DNA of 8,249 nucleotides, taken from contig JALVCY010000548.1 of the NCBI GenBank assembly GCA_027009605.1, positions 1-8,249 on the forward strand, in the 5' to 3' direction. Below are positions 1 through 4,913 of this stretch, piece by piece. Below the pieces are notes generated by a model. It worked only from the letters and a program-made list of their open reading frames with translations. It ran no database searches and was not told the origin of the DNA. Both the position numbers and the translations under genes were made by a program. The DNA is from Saprospiraceae bacterium. Its GTDB lineage: Bacteria > Bacteroidota > Bacteroidia > Chitinophagales > Saprospiraceae. How positions within the stretch are numbered: position 1 is the stretch's first letter; the number at the start of each line of letters is the position of its first letter.

Positions 1-708
1 GACTTTCTTGGTCAGCTCCCGCAAATTCTTTTCGACCGGCTCCGGCGTATGGGCAAAGCGGCCATTGATTTCGCCATTAAGTAAGACGACTTCGCAGCCC
101 ATGCGTTCTAATAGTTCCGGTATAATGAGTGCGCCGGTGGAGTTGATGGTATCTACGACTACTTTATATTTGGCCGTTTTGACGGCTTCTGCATCTACCA
201 ATTCATCAGCCAAAACTTTTTCAATGTGATAAATATGCTCATCGTCGATTTGGGTTCTATGGCCTATTTTGGTGGCTTCCGCAAAAGAAAAATCTTTACG
301 GCTTAGGTTGTCGAGCAAGAATTGGATATTATCGGCGGACAGAAATTCCCCCTGTTGATTCAAGAATTTAAAGGCATTCCATTCTTTGGGATTGTGGCTG
401 GCTGTAAAGATGATGCCGCCTGTTGCTTCGTGATGAGTGACGGCCATTTCGACAGTCGGCGTCGTAGAATACCCCAAATCAATCACATCAATCCCCATAG
501 AAAGGAGTGTATTAATCGCTAATTCACTTACAATTTGGCCTGTAATGCGACCATCTCTACCTACGACAATCTTAGGATTTTCAAATTGATTATTAAGCCA
601 ATCCCCGTAAGTAGCGGCATAATTTACAATTTCGTAAGGGGTCAAGTTTTCTCCCGGCTGATTTCCAAAAGTCCCCCTAAAACCGGAGACCGTTTCTTTA
701 AGTGCCAT
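1..708 (-). CDS. glmM: Phosphoglucosamine mutase / phosphomannomutase family protein, N-terminal part (C-terminus outside window)
   Basis: Alpha-D-phosphohexomutase family. In Bacteroidota this type is usually taken as GlmM, which interconverts glucosamine-6-P and glucosamine-1-P in the cytoplasm for UDP-GlcNAc and peptidoglycan synthesis; some relatives act on mannose or glucose phosphates. The 236 visible residues open with MALKETVSGFRGTFG, the family's N-terminal sugar-phosphate loop (xGxRG). GRDGR follows at residues 50-54, and the catalytic phosphoserine loop TASHNP sits at about 102-107 with Ser104 as the phosphate carrier. Domain 2 starts near residue 160 (VVVDTINSTGA). The frame is open to the left edge, so the metal-binding DGDxD loop and the C-terminal substrate domain lie outside. 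The start is the ATG at 708-706; it has no Shine-Dalgarno sequence. It is divergent from the methyltransferase at 901. The family is certain from the visible part; the substrate is not. Confidence 0.9.
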   Translation of the reverse strand, partial: MALKETVSGFRGTFGNQPGENLTPYEIVNYAATYGDWLNNQFENPKIVVGRDGRITGQIVSELAINTLLSMGIDVIDLGYSTTPTVEMAVTHHEATGGIIFTASHNPKEWNAFKFLNQQGEFLSADNIQFLLDNLSRKDFSFAEATKIGHRTQIDDEHIYHIEKVLADELVDAEAVKTAKYKVVVDTINSTGALIIPELLERMGCEVVLLNGEINGRFAHTPEPVEKNLRELTKKV

Positions 709-735
709 AACGCTGTGATTTAATAGTTATTTAGC

Positions 736-774
736 GGACAAAACGGCTCGTCCAAGTAGGCGGCCTATTTGTCC
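736..774 (-). promoter_or_regulatory. Inverted repeat in the leader/promoter region of the sugar mutase
   Basis: In the 192-bp divergent gap, GGACAAA (736-742) pairs perfectly with TTTGTCC (768-774), and an inner GGC (745-747) can pair with GCC (763-765). It lies 28-66 bp upstream of the mutase start. It could be an operator or a leader hairpin. I see no convincing TAnnTTTG box in this gap for either gene, so the placement relative to transcription start is unknown. Confidence 0.25.
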
Positions 775-900
775 AATACCAAGGCGAAACAAAGGGATTA
801 TCAAAACGCCAAGACATTTTGGCAAAAGTCCGTTTTTTTTTAGAACTTTACAACTTAATTTGGACTAAATTCAAAAGATTTTTGAGATAAAGAGAATAAA

Positions 901-1635
901 ATGAAGCGAGCATGGTTTGAGGATTGGTTTGATACGAAGTGGTATCATGAATTATACAGGAAGCGTGATTACATGGAAGCAGAGCGCTTTATAGATGTGT
1001 TGATAGATTATTTATCGCCGGGCGCTTCGGCTCGTTTTTTGGATTTGGCTTGCGGAAAGGGGCGGCATTCTTTTTACCTTGCGGAAAAAGGCTTTGATGT
1101 TACCGGGGTCGATTTATCGGAGCAAAGCATCTTGGCCGCAAAGGCAAGGGCCGGGCATCAAGTGGAATTTGCTGTGCATGATATGCGCCAACTGTATCGG
1201 GCGGGGGCTTTTGATTTTGTCTTGAATTTGTTTACCAGTTTTGGCTATTTTGAGCAAGATGACGACCATGTCCAAGTCCTAAAAAATATGAGAAAATCCC
1301 TAAAACCAAACCAGCCAAAGGCTCGAGTAGTTATTGATTTTCTGAATGCCAAGAAAGTGATTAAAGGGCTGATTCCCAATGAGTTAGTAGAAATAGGGGA
1401 GACCCGGTATGAGATTAAAAGAAGCCTGGAATCGGGATTCGTCAAAAAAGAAATCACCGTACATCATCCGGAAGGCATACATCAATTTTATGAGCGGGTG
1501 CGCTTATTTGAATTGGCGGATTTTGAATTGCTCTTTGAGAAAGCGGGACTGCAGATGGTGGATACGTTTGGGGATTATCTGTTGAATCCTTATGATTTGG
1601 AGGCCGACCGGTTGATTTTGATTGGGGCAGGGTAG
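901..1635 (+). CDS. Class I SAM-dependent methyltransferase, substrate unknown
   Basis: A 244-residue cytoplasmic Rossmann-fold methyltransferase. The SAM-binding motif I is LDLACGKGRH (47-56), followed by the acidic end of strand 2 in VTGVDLS (D71) that would contact the ribose hydroxyls, then HDMRQL (93-98) for the adenine side and FDFVLNLFTSFGYF (104-117), the motif IV strand. The N-terminus (WFEDWFDTKWYHELY) is an aromatic-rich helix typical of a widespread uncharacterised Bacteroidota methyltransferase group. There is no signal peptide or membrane segment. The length is normal for a stand-alone enzyme. The ATG at 901 is the natural start; the upstream sequence is A-rich without Shine-Dalgarno. 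The TAG stop (1633-1635) is also the first three bases of a truncated repeat copy. No neighbour suggests a substrate, so the class is sure and the role unknown. Confidence 0.88.
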   Translation: MKRAWFEDWFDTKWYHELYRKRDYMEAERFIDVLIDYLSPGASARFLDLACGKGRHSFYLAEKGFDVTGVDLSEQSILAAKARAGHQVEFAVHDMRQLYRAGAFDFVLNLFTSFGYFEQDDDHVQVLKNMRKSLKPNQPKARVVIDFLNAKKVIKGLIPNELVEIGETRYEIKRSLESGFVKKEITVHHPEGIHQFYERVRLFELADFELLFEKAGLQMVDTFGDYLLNPYDLEADRLILIGAG

Positions 1636-1651
1636 GGACGCATGGCCGTGC
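1633..1651. repeat. Truncated copy of the palindromic repeat, carrying the methyltransferase stop codon
   Basis: TAGGGACGCATGGCCGTGC differs at one base (T for C) from the first 19 bases of the palindrome core at 1719-1744 (TAGGGACGCACGG and onward). The copy stops after the centre, so its 3' arm is missing, and it runs directly into the pentamer array. Its first three bases are the TAG that ends the methyltransferase. Confidence 0.7.
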
Positions 1652-1655
1652 ACGT

Positions 1656-1720
1656 ATTGTAACGTATTGTATTGTATTGTAACGTATTGTATTGTATTGT
1701 AATTTATTGTATTGTATTGT
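1656..1720. repeat. Tandem pentanucleotide array (ATTGT) with 20-bp higher-order period
   Basis: Thirteen contiguous pentamers. Most are ATTGT, but every fourth is a variant, giving three 20-bp units at 1661-1680, 1681-1700 and 1701-1720. The first two units begin AACGT and the third begins AATTT, each followed by three ATTGT copies. The two-level structure implies expansion first of the pentamer and then of the 20-mer. It is not coding. Confidence 0.9.
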
Positions 1721-1751
1721 AGGGACGCACGGCCGTGCGTCCCTACAATAC
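1714..1751. repeat. 38-bp perfect palindrome (REP-like element; possible bidirectional terminator)
   Basis: The arms are perfectly complementary over 19 bp each side of the centre at 1732/1733; the core reads GTAGGGACGCACGG and its reverse complement. As RNA it gives a very stable GC-rich hairpin from either strand. It sits between convergent genes, where a bidirectional terminator would be useful, although no clear U-tract follows on either side. Palindromes of this GTAGGG(A/G)CG type are scattered in many bacterial genomes, so a mobile or REP-like origin is likely. The outer arm includes the ATTGT pentamer, so the pentamer is part of the element. Confidence 0.85.
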
Positions 1752-1795
1752 GTTCGTCCCTACCCATAGTGCGTCCTACCATTCATGCGACCTAC
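1752..1795. repeat. Three decayed half-copies of the palindrome arm, the last carrying the nrdA stop codon
   Basis: GTTCGTCCCTAC (1752-1763), GTGCGTCCTAC (1769-1779) and ATGCGACCTAC (1785-1795) are successive variants of the 3' arm GTGCGTCCCTAC. Counting the intact arm end at 1746, their ends are spaced 17, 16 and 16 bp apart. The last contains CTA at 1792-1794, the reverse complement of the nrdA TAG. Confidence 0.65.
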
Positions 1796-4122
1796 ACCGA
1801 ACACGCGCCGCCTTCACAGGCATCGACTTCGATTTCGATGCCATCATATTGGCCGTTTGTTTTTCCGTTGGAAGTTTCTGCGTGGTTATCGTTTTGCGCC
1901 AGCAATTGGGAGGCTTCACCGGAATTATCGTTACTGTTGAGATAGTACAATGACTTCAGACCGTAGCGATAGGCCATACCTTCGTGACGAATCAAGTCTT
2001 TGACCGGGACTTTGTGGTTTTCGTAGCGGGCAATATCGTAGTATAGATTGGTGCTGATACTCTGATCCAAGAATTTTTGGAATACCGCTACAAATTTCAC
2101 ATAGGCTTCATTGTCAATTTCCCAAGCAAGCGTAAAATTTTCGGCATATTCGTCATAACCCGGGACTAATTGCTTTAACGGGCCATATTTGCTCATTTTG
2201 GCGATTAGATACTTGCGTACAGGATCTACGCCGGGCGTCGAATTAGAAACAATAGAACTGGAAGCCGCCGGAGGAATCGCACTCAACGCAGAGTTGCGCA
2301 AGCCATATTTTTTGACTTGTTTCCGGAGTTTTGCCCAATCACATTTTAGGTCGTTAGGCACTATTTGATCCACATTTTTGTTATAGGTGTCGATAGGGAA
2401 GAGGCCATCCGAATATTTAGTTCTATCATAAAACGCACAAGCACCTTTTTCTTTGGCCAAATTTGCGGAAGCAGAAATCAGCCCAAATTGGAAGCGCTCC
2501 ATATATTCGTGGACGACCTTACGCCCCATTATGGTATCGTAGTGGAGGTCGTTTTTGGCCAAAAAGTTGAAGACGTCAGATACGCCAATGCCCAGACTCC
2601 GCCGGCTTTTGGTGGAAATTTCGGCGACCTTGACCGGGTATTCTTGATAGTCAATTAACTCATCCAAAAAGCGAACTAATAAGTCGGTCAAATCATCCAA
2701 TTCGGAAATATCATCCAGTTTTCCCAGATTGACATTGCTTAAAATACACATGGCGATTTCCCCTTCATCCCCATCCACATTGGACAAAGGGCTGGTAGGC
2801 AAAGTAATTTCTTGGCAAAGGTTGCTCATGTAAATATTGTCCTTGAAGGAGCTGTGTGTATTGACATGGTCTGCATTTAGGATATAGATTCGGCCGGTTT
2901 CGTAGCGTTCTTTGAGGACATCGAGATAGAAACTACGGGCATTGATGGTCTTGCGACGAATATTTTCATCTTTTTCGTAGGCTTCATATCTTTCGATAAA
3001 ACCATCTACATCCGAGCTGTAAAACAATTCATACAAATCTTGGACTTCTTCCATCGAAAACAGGGTGATGTCCTGATTTTTACGGACTCTTTCCCGGAAT
3101 AATTTGTTGACAGCAAGCGAATAATCCATCCGACGGACGCGATTTTCTTCATTGCCTTTATTGTTTTTCAGATGGATAAAAGTCTCGACTTCCCAGTGGA
3201 AAAAAGGCATCGTCGATGTGGAGCCCCCGCCACGGATAGAATTTTGGGTAAAGCTCTTGGTCGTGGCTTCAAAGACCTTCAGAAAAGGCACTAATCCGGT
3301 GTGAATCACTTCTCCACTGCGGATTTTAGCATTAATCCCCCGGATTCTGCCGAAGTTGAGCCCGATACCGGCACGCTGAGCCGTATAATAGCCTACCGCC
3401 GCATTGGAATGGACAATTGAATCCAACGAATCGCCTACGTCAATTAAGCAACAAGAGCTGTACTGACGCAACGGCGTACGCACCCCGGCCATGATAGGAG
3501 TGGGCAAGCTGATTTTGAAGTTAGAGAGCGCATTATAGAACTTGAGTACGAATTTTTTCCGCAAGGATTTTTCATAATTCATAAACATATACATGCCGAT
3601 GAGCATAAAGACTTCTTGCGGGGTCTCGTAAATCTCTTTGGTATGGCGATCTTGGAGCAGGTACTTGTCCACCATTTGGGTAATGCCTGCATAAGTAAAC
3701 TTAAAATCTCTGTCGTAATCTATTTTTTTGCCAAAATAGATAATTTCTTGGCTGGAATATTTTTCCAAAAGGATTTTGTCATACACCCCTTTATGGATGT
3801 TATTCATGACCAAATACTCAAAAGGGATGGGATTCGATTGTTTATAGACGGATTTGCGCAAGTCCATTAAGGTGAGCCTTGCGGCAACGTATTGGTAATT
3901 GGGATTTTTTAGAGAAATCAAATCCGCAGCTGACCGAATCATGACTTTTTGAATGCCTGAGGTCGTAATACCTTCGTAAAATTGGAGTTTAGAGTTAATT
4001 TCGATATCCGATACCGATACATTGTCGTATCCGTTGCAAGCCCATTCTACGGCTTCGTGAATCATGGCCAAATCAATGGGGGCTCTGGTGCCGTCCCTTT
4101 TAATTACGTGAATTTCTTCCAT
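1792..4122 (-). CDS. nrdA: Ribonucleoside-diphosphate reductase, class Ia large (alpha) subunit
   Basis: Reduces ribonucleoside diphosphates to deoxyribonucleotides for DNA synthesis, in complex with the radical-generating beta subunit NrdB. It has 776 residues from the ATG at 4122-4120, close to E. coli NrdA (761). An in-frame TTG lies immediately before the ATG and is a less likely start. An N-terminal ATP-cone (about 3-93, VIKRDGTRAPID) provides overall activity control. The barrel carries the expected residues: Cys224 in QYSSC and Cys459 in EIAMC as the active-site disulfide pair, and NLCQE (Asn434, thiyl-radical Cys436, Glu438). The radical-transfer Tyr726-Tyr727 pair is in SLYYLN. The tail ends CEGGACSV (Cys769, Cys774), the redox shuttle pair spaced as in E. 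coli. All key residues are present, so it should be active. No nrdB is adjacent in the window. It is convergent with the methyltransferase. Confidence 0.97.
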   Translation of the reverse strand: MEEIHVIKRDGTRAPIDLAMIHEAVEWACNGYDNVSVSDIEINSKLQFYEGITTSGIQKVMIRSAADLISLKNPNYQYVAARLTLMDLRKSVYKQSNPIPFEYLVMNNIHKGVYDKILLEKYSSQEIIYFGKKIDYDRDFKFTYAGITQMVDKYLLQDRHTKEIYETPQEVFMLIGMYMFMNYEKSLRKKFVLKFYNALSNFKISLPTPIMAGVRTPLRQYSSCCLIDVGDSLDSIVHSNAAVGYYTAQRAGIGLNFGRIRGINAKIRSGEVIHTGLVPFLKVFEATTKSFTQNSIRGGGSTSTMPFFHWEVETFIHLKNNKGNEENRVRRMDYSLAVNKLFRERVRKNQDITLFSMEEVQDLYELFYSSDVDGFIERYEAYEKDENIRRKTINARSFYLDVLKERYETGRIYILNADHVNTHSSFKDNIYMSNLCQEITLPTSPLSNVDGDEGEIAMCILSNVNLGKLDDISELDDLTDLLVRFLDELIDYQEYPVKVAEISTKSRRSLGIGVSDVFNFLAKNDLHYDTIMGRKVVHEYMERFQFGLISASANLAKEKGACAFYDRTKYSDGLFPIDTYNKNVDQIVPNDLKCDWAKLRKQVKKYGLRNSALSAIPPAASSSIVSNSTPGVDPVRKYLIAKMSKYGPLKQLVPGYDEYAENFTLAWEIDNEAYVKFVAVFQKFLDQSISTNLYYDIARYENHKVPVKDLIRHEGMAYRYGLKSLYYLNSNDNSGEASQLLAQNDNHAETSNGKTNGQYDGIEIEVDACEGGACSV

Positions 4123-4176
4123 CAAGAGTGTTTATTTTAGTGTTTCAAACTAATTCTTAAAAATAGGGTAACTATT

Positions 4177-4234
4177 TAGCCACCCGCTATTTTTGCTAGA
4201 AAATGCCTATTTTCTACCTAAAAAATGAGCCACC
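4177..4234 (-). promoter_or_regulatory. nrdA leader with hairpin and flanking direct repeats
   Basis: A perfect inverted repeat TAGAAAAT (4197-4204), loop GCCT, ATTTTCTA (4209-4216) lies about 75-95 bp upstream of the nrdA start. It is flanked by direct copies of AGCCACC (4178-4184 and 4228-4234, 50 bp apart); TAGC/GCTA (4177-4180, 4186-4189) can also pair. If transcription starts near 4261 this is all 5' UTR. I do not recognise a known riboswitch. Confidence 0.35.
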
Positions 4235-4240
4235 TAAACA

Positions 4241-4275
4241 GTTACAAAATATGTAACCGTATAGTTACAAAAATA
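4241..4275 (-). promoter_or_regulatory. Candidate nrdA promoter overlapped by TGTAAC operator-like dyad
   Basis: On the minus strand TATTTTTG (4275-4268) fits the Bacteroidota -7 consensus TAnnTTTG. The -33 TTG is weak: the nearest (4293-4291) leaves only 15 bp. TGTAAC (4252-4257) and GTTACA (4264-4269) form a perfect 6-bp inverted repeat with a 6-bp spacer, overlapping the -7 box and the expected start site; a third half-site GTTACA is at 4241-4246 and a partial GTAAC at 4168-4172. Position over the promoter suggests a repressor site. It does not match the NrdR box pattern that I know (ACAC...GTGT). Confidence 0.4.
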
Positions 4276-4299
4276 TAAAATCCACATCCCCAAAAACGG

Positions 4300-4494
4300 T
4301 TGGCCAAAGCGATGTGCATTACAGGAGTCGCCCACCCAAATCATGATAGCCGGGCACAAAAACACCTTTTCTGCTACCCAAAAAAGGGAGAGAAGGGCAA
4401 AAAAAAGCGGTATGACTCAGTCTTTGAAAAGATGAAAAAAGCAGGCGTGCTCAATTTCATCAAGTCCTATTGCGGTTGGATTACAAAGTTTTGA
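4300..4494 (+). other. Doubtful short ORF in the nrdA-typA gap
   Basis: A 64-codon frame opening at TTG (no ATG until codon 5), lysine-rich in the middle and ending in SYCGWITKF. I do not recognise it. It sits in a less AT-rich island within an AT-rich gap and overlaps the region just upstream of the putative nrdA promoter on the other strand. No ribosome-binding site or promoter is evident. It may be chance or the remnant of a decayed gene. Confidence 0.15.
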
Positions 4495-4707
4495 AGCACA
4501 AAAATAGTGAAAGATTTTCAGAAAAAAAAGGGTGGAGAGTGAAAAGCTGAAAGTTTTTTTTAGGCAAATATCTAATTGATTGGTTTTCATTTATTTAGCT
4601 TGGGAAGTCAGGGTAAACGAAAGAAAGTTTTTATAATATGTTAGTCTATGTGTGCACCAACGTTGTATCGGTTTAACGGCTAGACGGCAAAGAGTTGCAG
4701 CAGCCTA
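4495..4707. other. AT-rich intergenic stretch without recognisable genes
   Basis: Contains A8 (4522-4529) and T8 (4554-4561) runs and several related GTGAAAAG/CTGAAAG words, but no convincing terminator stem, tRNA or coding frame. The 8-bp palindrome CAACGTTG occurs near 4658. Confidence 0.5.
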
Positions 4708-4792
4708 ACCACTAAGATCACGCAGAAGACACGCAGAAGACACTAAGAAGCCTTAGTGTAATCTTAGTGCAAAACTAAGTGGCCTTAGTGGT
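4708..4792. repeat. CACTAAG inverted-repeat cluster with 11-bp tandem repeat
   Basis: Outer arms ACCACTAAG (4708-4716) and CTTAGTGGT (4784-4792) are perfect inverted repeats. Inside are two tandem 11-mers CACGCAGAAGA (4719-4729, 4730-4740), then a hairpin ACACTAAG, loop AAGC, CTTAGTGT (4740-4759), and further CTTAGTG (4763-4769) and CTAAG/CTTAG (4775-4779, 4784-4788) elements. The type resembles dispersed CACTAAG-rich repeats seen in many bacterial intergenic regions. It lies downstream of typA on the minus strand and may fold in its 3' transcript. Confidence 0.8.
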
Positions 4793-4802
4793 AAGGAAAA
4801 AT

Positions 4803-4814
4803 GTAAGGCCTTAC
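4803..4814. repeat. 12-bp perfect palindrome
   Basis: GTAAGGCCTTAC is fully self-complementary and sits just after the CACTAAG cluster, before a C8 run at 4832-4839. No function is assigned. Confidence 0.5.
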
Positions 4815-4839
4815 GGGTAGGCAGCCAAGAGCCCCCCCC

Positions 4840-4913
4840 TTGAACGCCGAAGGCAATTGAACGCCCGAAGGGCAAATTGAACGTGCGTAGCACAAATTGA
4901 ACGCCGAAGCTAA
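4840..4913. repeat. Tandem TTGAAC mini-hairpin array overlapping the typA stop codon
   Basis: Four consecutive units start TTGAAC at 4840, 4857, 4877 and 4897 and (first three) end in CAA or CAAA. Between them each has a different but self-complementary insert: GCC-GAA-GGC (4846-4854), GCCC-GAA-GGGC (4863-4873), GTGC-GTA-GCAC (4883-4893), and a shortened GCCGAAGC in unit 4, which runs into the typA stop (TAG as CTA at 4910-4912). The stems are kept while their sequences change. On the typA transcript these read as hairpins with UUC or UAC loops. Confidence 0.85.

Noticed and set aside
8..723. Three plus-strand frames at the left edge
   Set aside because: They are shadows of the minus-strand phosphohexosamine mutase, whose motifs are unambiguous.
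1504..1782. Minus-strand 92-codon frame with YNTIQY-type repeats
   Set aside because: The repetitive part is only a translation of the pentamer array and the rest is antisense to the methyltransferase.
4126..4300. NrdR box or adenosylcobalamin riboswitch upstream of nrdA
   Set aside because: No ACAC...GTGT dyad pair and no recognisable cobalamin-riboswitch core could be found by eye.
4300..4494. Diversity-generating retroelement or retron remnant
   Set aside because: No RT catalytic motif (xxDD), no template/variable repeat pair; the likeness is limited to a few residues.
4501..4561. Rho-independent terminator using the T8 run
   Set aside because: The sequence before T8 does not form a GC-rich stem; only A8/T8 pairing is available.
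4832..4839. C8 homopolymer as a phase-variation switch
   Set aside because: It is outside any coding frame and not within a recognisable promoter, so no switching target is visible.
4840..4913. CRISPR or tRNA-like structure
   Set aside because: Units of 17-20 bp without spacers; the stems are 3-4 bp and no cloverleaf or anticodon arm can be drawn.
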